A DNA stretch of 64,000 bases, taken from JBEBGV01 sp040081265 (GTDB lineage Bacteria; Acidobacteriota; Vicinamibacteria; Vicinamibacterales; UBA2999). The DNA lies in contig JBEBGV010000020.1 of the NCBI GenBank assembly GCA_040081265.1, forward strand, positions 3,675 through 67,674, written 5' to 3'. Below are positions 51,854 to 61,424 of this stretch, in pieces. Both the position numbers and the translations under genes were made by a program. The notes beneath the pieces were generated by a model, which was not told where the DNA came from, did no database searches, and saw nothing but the letters and a program-made list of their open reading frames with translations. Position 1 is the stretch's first letter, and each line of letters starts with the position of its first letter.

Positions 51854-53395
51854 ATGACGTTCATCAGGAAGTGGTTGATTCTCAGCCATCGCTACGCCGG
51901 CATCGTTCTGAGCGCGCTGGTCATGCTCTGGTTCGCGTCGGGCATCGTCATGATGTACGCCGGTGGCCTGCCACGCGTGACGCCGGCGTTACGCCTGGAG
52001 CGCATGCCGGATCTCGACCTGACCAGCGTGCATCTGTCCGCGGCCGACGCAACCGCCCGATTGGAGGCCGCGGGGTCGACCGCGCGAGCCGGCCGGGCGC
52101 AGCTTCTGACGGTGATGAATCGACCAGCCTATCGGGTTGGCACCGCGACCGTGTTTGCCGACACGGGCGATGTGATGGCGGCGCTCACCGTCGATGAGGC
52201 GCGCCAGGTCGCAAGCCGGTTCATGCAGGTCGCCGACGACCGCGTGCGGTTCGCGCGGACGCTGACCAGCGTCGATCAGTGGACGCTGGGACAGGGCCGC
52301 GGGCTACCCCTGCACAAGTTTCAGGTCGATGACGAGGGCGGCACAGAGATCTACGTGCAGCCGCGAACCGGTGAGATTGCCACCATGACCACCCGAACCA
52401 GCCGGGCGCTGGCCTGGGTCGGCGTGATTCCCCACTGGTTGTACTTCGCGGCGCTTCGTGCGAACCAGCCACTGTGGTACCAGATCGTGGTCTGGACATC
52501 CGCCGCGGCGTGCGCGGTCACGATCCTTGGAATGGTGCTCGGGTTCACACAGTTCAGAAAGGCCCGCCCGTTTCGACTCGCCAAAGCCATTCCATATGCC
52601 GGCTGGATGCGCTGGCACTACATCACCGGCGTCATCTTTGGGACCTTCACCTTGACGTGGGCGTTCAGCGGCCTGCTGTCGATGGAGCCGTTCGAGTGGA
52701 CGAATGCGACTGGACTAGAGCCACCGCGCGACGTCTTCACAGGTGGTCCGGTGGACCTCGCGCAGTTTCCGCTGCTCGAACCTACCCAGTGGAATCAGGC
52801 TCTCAACGGCCGCGGCATCAAGGAGATCGAGTTCGCGCGCATCCAGGATGAGCCCTACTTCATCGTCCACCCGACGCCGCTCACGAGCACAGAGGCGACA
52901 CGCGGTGAGCGCCTTCACCAGCCTTACGGGGTCGCTGGTCGTCTCGAAGGTGACCGGGTGCTCGTCTCAGCACGGACGCTGCACCCGCGCACCGATCGGT
53001 TCAGCACCGCGTCGATCCTGGAGCGGTTGAAGCATGCTTTTCCAGACGAGCCCATTGTCGTGGCTGATCTGCTGACTGATTACGACTCCTACTACTACTC
53101 GCGCGGATACCAGACGCCACTGCCCGTCCTGCGCGTCAAGTTTGGCGACCCAGCAGAGACCTGGTTCTACATCGACCCGGCCGTCAGCCAGGTGGTCGCA
53201 CAGGTGCACCGCCTCAATCGAGTCGAGCGGTGGCTCTACAACGGTCTTCACAGCCTTGATTTTGCCTTCTGGTACAACTCACGACCCCTCTGGGACATCG
53301 GCATGATCGTCCTGCTGCTGGGCGGGCTGGCGTCCAGTACCATCGGCTTGTGGCTGGGTCTCAAACGTATCCGGCGGGGATTGGTCCGGGCATAG
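51854..53395 (+). CDS. PepSY-TM inner-membrane protein (putative reductase)
   Basis: A 513-residue protein with four predicted membrane segments: HRYAGIVLSALVMLWFASGI, VVWTSAAACAVTILGMVLGF, GVIFGTFTLTWAFSGLLSM and GMIVLLLGGLASSTIGLWL. PepSY-like periplasmic parts lie between them. Histidines next to the membrane (SHRYAG, IPHWLYF, RWHYITG, GLHSLDF) are possible haem ligands. The C-terminal third is nearly the same as the fragment at 8165-8757. It is divergent from btuB and has a CTTCAG-box promoter. It could reduce imported metal chelates, including Co(III) corrinoids or Fe(III) complexes. Confidence 0.85.
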   Translation: MTFIRKWLILSHRYAGIVLSALVMLWFASGIVMMYAGGLPRVTPALRLERMPDLDLTSVHLSAADATARLEAAGSTARAGRAQLLTVMNRPAYRVGTATVFADTGDVMAALTVDEARQVASRFMQVADDRVRFARTLTSVDQWTLGQGRGLPLHKFQVDDEGGTEIYVQPRTGEIATMTTRTSRALAWVGVIPHWLYFAALRANQPLWYQIVVWTSAAACAVTILGMVLGFTQFRKARPFRLAKAIPYAGWMRWHYITGVIFGTFTLTWAFSGLLSMEPFEWTNATGLEPPRDVFTGGPVDLAQFPLLEPTQWNQALNGRGIKEIEFARIQDEPYFIVHPTPLTSTEATRGERLHQPYGVAGRLEGDRVLVSARTLHPRTDRFSTASILERLKHAFPDEPIVVADLLTDYDSYYYSRGYQTPLPVLRVKFGDPAETWFYIDPAVSQVVAQVHRLNRVERWLYNGLHSLDFAFWYNSRPLWDIGMIVLLLGGLASSTIGLWLGLKRIRRGLVRA

Positions 53396-53412
53396 TACGA
53401 ATCCCGCAGGCC

Positions 53413-55386
53413 TCAGTTCTCTGACGGCAGCTCGACGTGATCGATGACCAGCATGTTTACAGGTCCGGTCTGCGGATCGAGCTTCAGCCCGAGCTGCTCC
53501 TGAACGGCGGTGAAGATCGATGGCCGATCGGCGGGTCCGATCGACGCGCCGGCCCCTGCATTGGGATCGAGGCCAGGCAGCGCCTGGAGCGGCGTCCACT
53601 CGAGTGTTAGATCAAAGAGGCCCATGAGACCGGTGCGATCGATCACCATGCGTCCAAGCTGACCACTCAGCGCGCGCCCGACTGAGTCGAGCGCGACGCG
53701 CTGCCCGGCAAGACGACCGAGCGCAGGCGCGCCGCTGAACGCTCCGCACGGTGGTGTCGGCAACGGAAGGTTCGGGTCTGGCCGACCGCCGGCCTGCGGC
53801 GCCGAGCGAGGATCAAGGCATCCGGCGTCGTCAGTGTGCGATTTCAACTGCCGTCCCATACGGCCGGGGGTGACCTGCACCCACGCGTAGACAGGTTGCT
53901 GTCGAACTTCGCGGTGCACCGCCAGCTTGAACCGCTCAGCGAGCAGCGACTGCAGCATCTGGCCGATCTGTGCTGGCGTCGCACCCGCCGGCGCGACCTC
54001 ACCGGCAACCGGCCCGAGAGCGCGCGCCTCGAGGTCCACGCGCGTGGTCGTCGCCCACTCCGGCATGCCTTCAATTTCGAATCGCTGCAGCGGTTGATAT
54101 GCGTTCGCGATCAATACGTCGATGGGAATGTTGGTCCTGAGGAAGCGACCTCCCACAACTGGCGGTGCACCCACTGCCCTATCGCCAGACTTGTTGACCT
54201 TGACCGACGCGACCTCGAACGACAAGACAGAGGCGGGAGGAGCCTGTGACGGCGCCTGAGCGGCCGTGACCGGCGCCTGCGCCTGAGCCCGACTCAGGAA
54301 AGCCACCTCTGCGGACGTAGGGGCATGGGCGGCAATCGAGAGCTGCACCTCAGCCCGTGGAGCCGCTGTCGCGTGTGGCATGGACAGCGTGACCGCTCGA
54401 AGCGGCGCGAGCGCGGCCACGAACACGACCGTCACGGCAACGACGACAATCCCGGCGAGGCCCGCCCGACCTCGTGGCAACGTCGAGTCCAGCACCGCAG
54501 CGATACGCGTCGTCAATTCATCGCGGCTCGCCATGGCCAGCACCGGCCTCTTCGGTTCAACGGCCAGGCGCTCGGCCAGGTCCACGAGCTGCCGGGCGTA
54601 CCGCGTCGGCTCCGCCTCCCCCAGCACGGCATCGTCGCACGCACGCTCCGCTTCAACCGTCAGCTTCCGCCACATCGTCCAGACGAGCGGGTGGAACCAA
54701 TACAGTGCGCATACGAGTCGACTGGCACAGTGGATGAGGCAGTCGGCTCGGCGAACATGCTCGAGTTCATGCACAAGCGCTCGACGAAGGGCACTGCGGC
54801 TCCACTGCCTGCTGTCTGACGGCAGCAACACGACAGGTCGCATCACCCCGTACGTCATCGGGCCGGCGATCGACTCGTGCACGAGCAACGTGACGGATCG
54901 CTTGATGCCCAGTGCTGCGGCGAGCTTGCGAAGGCCCGTCTGCTCGGATAGAAAAGGGATGCCACAGCGGCGGTATCTGCGCAGCTGGTAGAGGCCGGCG
55001 CAGACCGGCGCGAGGCACACGAGTACGCCTAGCGCCCACACACCGAGCAGCAGTGTCATCCCGTCGAGCGAACGCGCGCCGGCGTCCTGATCCACCGGCG
55101 TGACGGCCGTTGGAACTTCCTGTGCCAGGACCGGCCCCGCCAGCAGACCTGCGACATCCGGCGGCTCGGCGCTGGTCACGGACACGACGACGGGCACGTC
55201 GATGGCCGCAGTTGGTCCCACCACCGCGGCGATCGGGAGTGCGAGGAGCGCAAAGAAGCCGGCGGCCAGGCCTACGTGCCGTACGGAGGCCCGCGCCCGA
55301 CGCATCAGCCACGCAACGAGCAGGCTCGCGAAGGCGATGATCGTCGCCTTGACGAGAAACGAGGCAGCGAGAGCCACGCTCATCAT
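53413..55386 (-). CDS. BlaR1/M56 metallopeptidase fused to DUF3738-like domain
   Basis: A 657-residue membrane protein. The N-terminal half is an M56 (BlaR1/MecR1) peptidase with membrane helices and the zinc motif HELEH followed by VRRADCL. After another membrane segment near 315-330 comes a C-terminal domain of about 260 residues (SFEVASVKVNKSG, LLAERFKLAVHREVRQQPVY, VIDHVELPSEN). This is the DUF3738/TIGR03435 domain, expanded in Acidobacteriota. It probably senses a cell-envelope signal and cleaves the BlaI repressor encoded upstream. Its ATG overlaps the blaI stop. The usual penicillin-binding sensor domain is absent. Confidence 0.9.
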   Translation of the reverse strand: MMSVALAASFLVKATIIAFASLLVAWLMRRARASVRHVGLAAGFFALLALPIAAVVGPTAAIDVPVVVSVTSAEPPDVAGLLAGPVLAQEVPTAVTPVDQDAGARSLDGMTLLLGVWALGVLVCLAPVCAGLYQLRRYRRCGIPFLSEQTGLRKLAAALGIKRSVTLLVHESIAGPMTYGVMRPVVLLPSDSRQWSRSALRRALVHELEHVRRADCLIHCASRLVCALYWFHPLVWTMWRKLTVEAERACDDAVLGEAEPTRYARQLVDLAERLAVEPKRPVLAMASRDELTTRIAAVLDSTLPRGRAGLAGIVVVAVTVVFVAALAPLRAVTLSMPHATAAPRAEVQLSIAAHAPTSAEVAFLSRAQAQAPVTAAQAPSQAPPASVLSFEVASVKVNKSGDRAVGAPPVVGGRFLRTNIPIDVLIANAYQPLQRFEIEGMPEWATTTRVDLEARALGPVAGEVAPAGATPAQIGQMLQSLLAERFKLAVHREVRQQPVYAWVQVTPGRMGRQLKSHTDDAGCLDPRSAPQAGGRPDPNLPLPTPPCGAFSGAPALGRLAGQRVALDSVGRALSGQLGRMVIDRTGLMGLFDLTLEWTPLQALPGLDPNAGAGASIGPADRPSIFTAVQEQLGLKLDPQTGPVNMLVIDHVELPSEN

Positions 55387-55781
55387 CGTTTCTTCTCCTT
55401 GTGCACGCGATCAATTTCTGCCCGAAGCGCCTTCAGCTCGTCGGCCGTCCACGATTCCTGCCTCACGAGGGCGGTCACCATCTGGGCCAGGGAACCTTCG
55501 AAGAAGGTTTCCACGTATTGCCGCAGGGCGCTCTTCTTGGCGCTGATCGGCGAGACGGTGGCTGAGTAGAGAAACCGCGCCCCGTCCTGGGTGTGCTTGA
55601 GGTGCCCCTTCTTTTCGAGCCGGGAGATCATCACGCGCACCGACGACGCGCTCGGCGGGTTGACCAGTCTGGCCCGAATGTCTTCGGCAGAGGCGCGGTT
55701 GTCGAGTGCGAAGACCGCGTTGACGATCTCGCGCTCGCGGCGGCTGAGATGTCCGGGGTGCGGAGTAGATGCTTTGCCCAT
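55383..55781 (-). CDS. BlaI/MecI-family repressor
   Basis: A 132-residue winged-helix repressor (LSRREREIVNAVFALDNRAS, SSVRVMISRLEKKGHLKHTQ) with a C-terminal dimerisation part ending in the Lys-rich tail RVHKEKKR. Proteins of this family are inactivated by proteolysis by the adjacent BlaR1-type protein. Start ATG 55781 lies two or three bases after the predicted transcription start. The promoter contains a BlaI-type dyad, so autorepression of the blaI-blaR1 pair is likely. Confidence 0.9.
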   Translation of the reverse strand: MGKASTPHPGHLSRREREIVNAVFALDNRASAEDIRARLVNPPSASSVRVMISRLEKKGHLKHTQDGARFLYSATVSPISAKKSALRQYVETFFEGSLAQMVTALVRQESWTADELKALRAEIDRVHKEKKR

Positions 55782-55789
55782 CGCCGCGC

Positions 55790-55818
55790 ATCATAGAGCG
55801 ACATTTGTCGCATGTCAA
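55790..55818 (-). promoter_or_regulatory. blaI promoter with BlaI-type operator
   Basis: On the minus strand TTGACA (55818-55813) is 17 bases from TATGAT (55795-55790). The spacer contains the dyad GCGACAAATGTCGC (55811-55798), close to known BlaI-family operators with the ACAAATGT core. RNA would start near 55784, almost at the ATG. Confidence 0.8.
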
Positions 55819-55892
55819 CAGATGACGCCGGACCTGAAGGTCCCTCAGAACTCGACGTGCGTTTGTGCCAGCAGGCGGCGCTGCAGCAGTTC

Positions 55893-56964
55893 TCAGTTGG
55901 ACGATCGATAGATCTGCTCGAGCGTGACGACGACGCCAAGGCGTCCGTGCTCGAGCTCGCTCCAGTGGGCGCCACCGAAGAGCAGCCGGCGCTGTGAATC
56001 GCCATCAGCGGTCGCATTCCGGATCAATCAGATCGAGGCCGCCGACGCCCGCCCAGCCGGTGACGCCCGCGCGACCTTCGCCGAAGAACGACAGGCCGCG
56101 GCGCTTCACGTCCCTGGCGACGAACGGGTTGTCGGTGGCGGTCAGGCACTGGGCGGTCGCGACGATGTTCGTGTTCTCGTAGCTGCCCATGATGATCGCC
56201 ACGTTCCGCGGGCGATCTTTCGCATACCAGCCGTACTGGTAGAAGCCCGAGATGCTGACGTTGCTGGCGGCGCCCTCTTCGAATGGACGCAGGGTGACGC
56301 GGCCGTCAATGCTCTTGTACTTGTCGAGCTCGGCGTGGCCATAGCCCTCGCCGTTGTTGACACCCACGTGTACCTCGGTGCGGCCGCGGGTCGCCTTGAC
56401 GCTGGCGCCGAGATCGGTTGCCCCCGGAATCAACTCGAGGCGTTCGGCGAACAGAGGCGCGATTACACGGTAGCGATTGAGCGATTCCTCGAACGACAGC
56501 CACGGCGTCTCGTGCAGACCGAACATCACGGACGTGCTGTCGGTGACCTAGACGTTGAGTGACGCGTATTCGAGACGCAGCGTGAGATTCCGGTTGAGAC
56601 TGGCGTCAGTGGTCGGTCTCACGTCCGGCGTGAACCGCACCTGCACACGATCCGAGAGCCGCGCGCGGATATTGAGGTAGCCACGCGTGACGTCGAAGGC
56701 GTTGTAGCCGTCCATCTCGTGCAGGTCGGCGGTGTACTGCAGAAACGTTACGACACCGAACGTTACCGCTGGAGGCAGCGCATTCTCCACCGGCGTCTGA
56801 GAGGATGGCGCGGGGGTCTGCTGCTGAGACCGGGCTGAGTTCGACCGCCGTGGGGAACAGCCGTCGGCTTCGACGACCTGCATCAGCAAACTTATCGGTT
56901 CGAGCCGATCTGTAATTTGGTGGAGATCGCCCTGTCGCGCCATCGATAGGTAGCCACAACGCAC
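55893..56964 (-). pseudogene. Porin (phosphate-selective porin-like) pseudogene
   Basis: Pieces of one outer-membrane porin. The first part reads PAVTFGVVTFLQYTADLHEM and RVQVRFTPDV as far as LEYASLNV. An in-frame TAG (56548-56550) follows. In the same frame comes SVMFGLHETPWLSFEESLNR and a long barrel part to GGLDLIDPEC. A frameshift near 56005 leads to RRLLFGGAHWSELEHGRLGV and the end VTLEQIYRSSN. The signal peptide is not recognisable. At least two lesions show it is dead. The family was chosen from the barrel style; the exact substrate class is uncertain. Confidence 0.7.
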
Positions 56965-57695
56965 CGCGCGCAGGCGCGGTCAAGGGCGGCGCAGCCGCCG
57001 AGCGCTCGCGCGAGGGCACCCTTGACGGTGCCGAGCACGGTGCCAGCCTGTGATTTCGATGGCTGAGCGCCTGGACCAGGGTGCAGCAAGGGGGGAGCGA
57101 CCCGGCCGCCCACGGGCTCTGATTCCCGAAGGGGTCGCTCCCCCCTTGCCACCGACGTAGGGGTCGACGGGAGAGACGCAAGTTCCGTCAGTGTTTCCAG
57201 TGCAACTTCGCAGCTCGCGGGGAACGCGCAAGGGAACTCGTAGGGGAACTCGTCGTGTTGATGTCTCGACGGTGCGGTGGAACCAAGCCCCACCGGATCA
57301 GCGCATCCCAAGCAAGCCTCGGTTGCTGCAGGATTGACCCACACTTCCACAACCTGACAGTTCGACGATCAGAGCGGAGTCGGTCGTCGTGAAGGCGCTA
57401 TGAGTACGGCATGCACGCGCCGCGCACGACCGACGTTTCGGAGAATACCAACGGCGCTGCCGGTCCTGATACGCGCAATGGTCGATTCCGAACGTTGACT
57501 GTGTCGCGGCGTTGCTCTCGGTGCGCATGCGCTGAGTCGCCACAACGTCTTGCCTCGATCAGCGGCCTTCGTTCGTCCGCACGCGAATCGCACCATTTTA
57601 CGAGCACGACCTGAACAGGCACGTACCACCAACACCACTCAACACCGCAGCCAGAACGCTGTCGAAGGTTGCGCTTCAGCGACTGACACATCTCC
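56965..57695. other. Gene-poor stretch with large inverted repeat
   Basis: No gene is supported. Low-complexity frames on the minus strand look like chance. A 17-base-pair inverted repeat lies at 57087-57148 (listed separately). A short tandem GGGAACTCGT pair lies near 57230-57255. The region separates the porin pseudogene from mobile-element DNA. Confidence 0.5.
57087..57148. repeat. 17-bp perfect inverted repeat
   Basis: CAAGGGGGGAGCGACCC (57087-57103) pairs perfectly with 57132-57148 around a 28-base loop. No T-tract follows on either strand. It could be a REP-like or small mobile repeat, or a factor-dependent transcription barrier. Other copies in the genome would decide. Confidence 0.6.
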
Positions 57696-58016
57696 ATGAC
57701 CATGCCCAACAGCCGTACGCGTCACGTCGGACAGGCACTCGATGACGACGCGCACCGGCTTCTCACGGTGCGCGACGCCGCCCGGTTTCTAAACGTCACG
57801 GTCTCGTGGGTCTACGAGCACATTCGCGACGACGCCCGCGATCGCCTGCCGGCGCTGAAAAACAACCGGTGTCAAGCAATTCTGGACCAACCCGAGAACA
57901 CCATGGTGAGCGGCGACATGAGTAGGACTCGGTCGTGCGACAACCACCAGTTACGAGTGGGGTCGCGGGACGTTCTCGAACGGGTGGACGGGTCCACTTC
58001 TTCTGGTTCACGATAA
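57696..58016 (+). pseudogene. Excisionase/AlpA-like HTH gene, disrupted
   Basis: The frame begins normally with RLLTVRDAARFLNVTVSWVY and EHIRDDARDRLPALK, the HTH of excisionase-type DNA-binding proteins. After LPALK, where the family continues with KYxRF-like wing residues, the sequence becomes unrelated (NNRCQAILDQPENTM) and ends in Ser/Gly residues. The 3' end was probably replaced by foreign DNA. The third HTH gene of this type in the window. Confidence 0.55.
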
Positions 58017-58207
58017 CCGTCGCGACGTGGTTCCCAGTGACCATCGGCTTCGTCGACCGATGTACAGACCCCGGGTTTCGTGGGCCGATGTACAGCGATC
58101 ATCAGATTGGTGGGCTGGTTCTCCGTGGTCTGGTAGTCCGAGGGTCATACGCGAACACCCCTTGGTAGTCCGATGACCTCACCGCCAGCCGACGCTGGAC
58201 ACGTGGG

Positions 58208-58966
58208 TTAGCCGTCCTGCAAGGCGATATTGCTTATGTCGCACACCGGCCGATATCCAATGGCCGGATAGATCTTGTTGGTGGTGGCATTCGTCAAGTC
58301 TGTGTTGATGCAGCAAAACGTCACGCCATCGTCGAGGAGGCACTGAGTCAACGCTGCCACACATGCGGACGCATAGCCGTGCCGTCGATGATCCGGTGGC
58401 GTGTAGGCAGTCCCGATGCGGACACTGCGGTCACTCCGGCCAGCCCATGTCGCCATCGAAACAGCGCCGCCGTCATCCCACACGACAAGGCGCTGGTTGA
58501 TGACATCCTCGCGAATCGTCTGAGCCGGATCGAGCGGAGTACCGGTGCGGGCTTCCCGGTGGAACGCGATGGCCCATGGGATGACGGTCGGCAGATCGGA
58601 CTCCACGGCAATTCGCAAGCCGCCCGGCGGTTGAGCAGAAAGGCTCTGCACCTGGCGTGCGACGAACAACCGCATCCGCATCAGTGGTCGCCACCGAGTG
58701 CCTGCACGTCGCGACCAGAGATTCGCAAAGGTGCTCACGGCTGGTTCCGGCCCGAGCACCGCGGGTAGCGTTTTGTATTTGGCAGCAAGGTCCTCTGCGA
58801 GGCATTCCAACGTCGGGAGCTCCGCCCTCGTGATGATGGCTCCAAACGGCGGGGTCCGTACGCTGCACGCCGCGATGTCGTCACCGTCCTCAACCACGGC
58901 CAGGTAGCAGTCTTCCCCGAGTCTGGGAGGGTGAGTGCCAGGCAAGCCACGAATGCCCAACATCAT
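58208..58966 (-). CDS. GNAT acetyltransferase
   Basis: A 252-residue N-acetyltransferase. The C-terminal GNAT core is visible (SVRIGTAYTPPDHRRHGYAS, ACVAALTQCLLDDGVTFCCI, NKIYPAIGYRPVCDIS), with the acetyl-CoA loop RRHGYA. The frame stays open upstream to 59062 and reads SDPVAFLSRAEAFLLRGEAE before the ATG at 58966. That is typical N-terminal sequence of this family, but it contains no start codon. The gene may have lost its real start through the element insertion on its right. Substrate unknown. Confidence 0.75.
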   Translation of the reverse strand: MMLGIRGLPGTHPPRLGEDCYLAVVEDGDDIAACSVRTPPFGAIITRAELPTLECLAEDLAAKYKTLPAVLGPEPAVSTFANLWSRRAGTRWRPLMRMRLFVARQVQSLSAQPPGGLRIAVESDLPTVIPWAIAFHREARTGTPLDPAQTIREDVINQRLVVWDDGGAVSMATWAGRSDRSVRIGTAYTPPDHRRHGYASACVAALTQCLLDDGVTFCCINTDLTNATTNKIYPAIGYRPVCDISNIALQDG

Positions 58967-59201
58967 GCTGTTCTCGGCTTCGCCCCGCAGCAGGAATGCT
59001 TCGGCGCGACTGAGGAAAGCAACAGGATCTGAAAACCGGCTACTTGCATCTTGAGGCTCCGGTCATCGTGCTTCGGCCCGTGGGCGCGCCGCTCGGAAAG
59101 TGGACCACCTGAGGGATGAATCGTACCGAGAATCTCGGAGGGTGAATTGGTTAACTCAGGCCACCGCGGTCTGCTGAGACTTCTGTTAGGGCATCCTGTT
59201 C

Positions 59202-60992
59202 CTATAAGGTCCCTCCCGTGACGACAACGCGCAGGGACGACGTCCCAGTCGGCGTGGTCATGGGCTGCCCCAACGGCGGGAGGTCCGCGATCATCTTATC
59301 GACCGCCGTCCGTGCTGTCTCGTCGTTCGCGCGCACATAGCGCATGAACGTCTGCGCGGAATGCCCCATGATCTTCGCGCCTGTTTTCGCGTCTCCGCCG
59401 ATCAGTGGCGCAAGCGCCGTGGCGAAGGAGTGCCTGAAACAGTGCGGCGTGAAGTACAGCGACGCCCCCGTATGCGGGTCCTTGACGCGGCGCGCTGCGA
59501 CGACGACCTGGTAGTACAGCTCCTGATACCACGGCACCATCGTTTCATCGGGCACCCGGGACCGGTCGGACAGCCGGTCAAACAGGTCGTGTTTCACGAA
59601 GAGCTTGAGTGCGGCGAGGCCATAGTCGTTGAGGGGAATGCGCCGCCGGCTGATCACCCGCTCCATCCGACCGGCATTTCGGCGGTGCTTCTCGGTCGGC
59701 ATTAGCACGGCGCGTTCGTTCAGCCGCACATCCTCCGGCTCCAACATGGCGACTTCCCCGACACGGGCGCCCGTGTGCGCCATGACCGATGCCCGGATGA
59801 ACGCCTTCGCATTTCTCGTGCGATCCGCTGTGGGCCGATAGGGGACGACGTCATGCCGCATCGCGTGGACGATCGCACGGACCTCCTCGTACGAGGGCGC
59901 TTGCGTCGTTCCGAAGTCCGAGGGTGAGATGGGTGACTCCAGGCCGGCACTGCGGCAGGCGGACTGCAGCATCTGGCGAAATGAGCCGATGGCGAAATAT
60001 CCGAACTTCGTCAGCTTTCCACCGCCCTGGTACCGATCGGGATACGCGAGGTACTGCCGGGAGGCTTCGAGTCCGTCCGGGGTCAAGTTCACCACACGCG
60101 GCTCCCGCTGTTCCACGACCACGCGCACCACGCCGTGCCCATCGACCGTCGTGTAGCGCTCGACGACGCGTTTGGCCGGAATGCGCAGCTGACCGGCGCG
60201 CAGGTCGAACGCGCGAGCGTCACGAATCGACCACAGCTCTTGAATCGTGATGTGGGCAAAGCCGAGTAGTGCGGCGCGCACTGAGGCAAACGACGGGTAC
60301 TGTCGTTGGGCAACGACCGGCGGATTTCGGATTTGGTCTAGCAGCGTCATCACGACCGACAGGGGCTGCGCCTTCTCGACTTCTGGAGACTTCGGTGGGA
60401 GCCGGTCCTTCAACGCTAGGACCGGGTTCGCGACATCGGGGTACAACACTCCGAACAGGTTGGAGAGGTGCAGGGCGCGCGTGCGCAACGTCGCCGAGGC
60501 CCAGCGGCGCTGCAGCTTTCCGCCCTTCTTCTTCCGTACGACCGTCGCTTGCTTCCAGTCTTCGAGCGCCAGTTCAACGAGCTCTGGTGTGATCTTTGTG
60601 GTCTTGAATCTCGAGCCCAACTTGTTCGACAACCATTCGTCCCACAGGAACAAGCTGCGGACACGGCCACGGTAGTCCGACGCGCTGGCGCGCCGCGCCA
60701 GGTAGGCCTTGACGTCGTCTGTGAAGATATCTGACCCCTGGCGGGCCGCATCTCGGCGGAGATCGTTGATGGCCGTCGAGCGTTCGTGCTGCAGGTAATC
60801 AAGGGTCGTCTGAATCGAGTCTCGAACATCCTGCGGATAGAGCTGGTCGAAGTCTCCTGTCCCTCGTCGCTTGGCTCGAACACGCCACACCCAGTTCACG
60901 CAGGATGCGAGATCCGCAGCTGTCCGCAACGTGCGTCGAGTGTGCGGGTGGACGCGCGTAATGCCGACGGGCAGTTGCTGTGGTGACGCCAT
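59202..60992 (-). CDS. Tyrosine recombinase/integrase of a mobile element
   Basis: A 596-residue site-specific recombinase from ATG 60992. The C-terminal catalytic domain shows Arg in HTGARVGEVAMLEPEDV, the HxxR box HCFRHSFAT, His in IMGHSAQTF and the nucleophile Tyr in FMRYVRA. The long N-terminal part (about 350 residues) should contain arm- and core-binding domains. It is followed upstream on the same strand by AlpA, an HTH protein and a relaxase, so it belongs to an integrative conjugative or mobilisable element whose body lies to the right. The element's left end should lie between 58966 and 59202. Confidence 0.9.
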   Translation of the reverse strand: MASPQQLPVGITRVHPHTRRTLRTAADLASCVNWVWRVRAKRRGTGDFDQLYPQDVRDSIQTTLDYLQHERSTAINDLRRDAARQGSDIFTDDVKAYLARRASASDYRGRVRSLFLWDEWLSNKLGSRFKTTKITPELVELALEDWKQATVVRKKKGGKLQRRWASATLRTRALHLSNLFGVLYPDVANPVLALKDRLPPKSPEVEKAQPLSVVMTLLDQIRNPPVVAQRQYPSFASVRAALLGFAHITIQELWSIRDARAFDLRAGQLRIPAKRVVERYTTVDGHGVVRVVVEQREPRVVNLTPDGLEASRQYLAYPDRYQGGGKLTKFGYFAIGSFRQMLQSACRSAGLESPISPSDFGTTQAPSYEEVRAIVHAMRHDVVPYRPTADRTRNAKAFIRASVMAHTGARVGEVAMLEPEDVRLNERAVLMPTEKHRRNAGRMERVISRRRIPLNDYGLAALKLFVKHDLFDRLSDRSRVPDETMVPWYQELYYQVVVAARRVKDPHTGASLYFTPHCFRHSFATALAPLIGGDAKTGAKIMGHSAQTFMRYVRANDETARTAVDKMIADLPPLGQPMTTPTGTSSLRVVVTGGTL

Positions 60993-61000
60993 GCGTGTCT

Positions 61001-61234
61001 CTATTCCTTGCTGCGCAAAAGATACCGCAGTACGTCGATTCCAGCGAACTGGACCCGCCGCGTTGTCGGGTGGAGCGGACGAATCGGAAATCGGTTGCGT
61101 TGCCGAAGGCGGAAGATCGTGGCGCGTGACATGCCGATCCATTTCGGGAGCTCGTCGAGTTCAATGACAGACGGCAACTCGCGCGCTAGACGTGCCGCGT
61201 ATTCTCGTTCCGCCTCGCTTAGAATCCCAGCCAC
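61001..61234 (-). CDS. AlpA-family transcriptional regulator/excisionase
   Basis: A 77-residue protein with an AlpA/MerR-like HTH (IELDELPKWIGMSRATIFRL) and a wing RRVQFAGIDVLRYL. AlpA proteins control integrase expression and act as directionality factors. It ends nine bases before the integrase ATG, consistent with co-transcription and control of excision. Confidence 0.85.
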   Translation of the reverse strand: MAGILSEAEREYAARLARELPSVIELDELPKWIGMSRATIFRLRQRNRFPIRPLHPTTRRVQFAGIDVLRYLLRSKE

Positions 61235-61424
61235 GAGTCTCTCCCTTGCAGGCTAGTAAAGGTTGAGAGTGTGCGTCCCGTAGTGTCAGCGGCGGCCCGG
61301 CGGGTGCCACGTTCCCCTGACTCATCTGGCGCTCGCTGAGCTCCCGTGTGTGGACTGTCGCCGCGCCGAGTGCGAACGCTCGTTGCGGTGACGTGGACGT
61401 CCGTGCGCCGGCGGGTCAGGGTAT

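Noticed and set aside
56892..57350. 152-codon minus-strand frame over the inverted repeat
   Set aside because: Low-complexity composition, spans a 17-bp hairpin, no start signal or domain.
57862..58012. Possible miniature insertion sequence with ends GTGTCAAGCAATTCTGGACC and GGTCCACTTCTTCTGG
   Set aside because: The ends match only partly as an inverted repeat and no target duplication is visible; a database search for IS ends would be needed.
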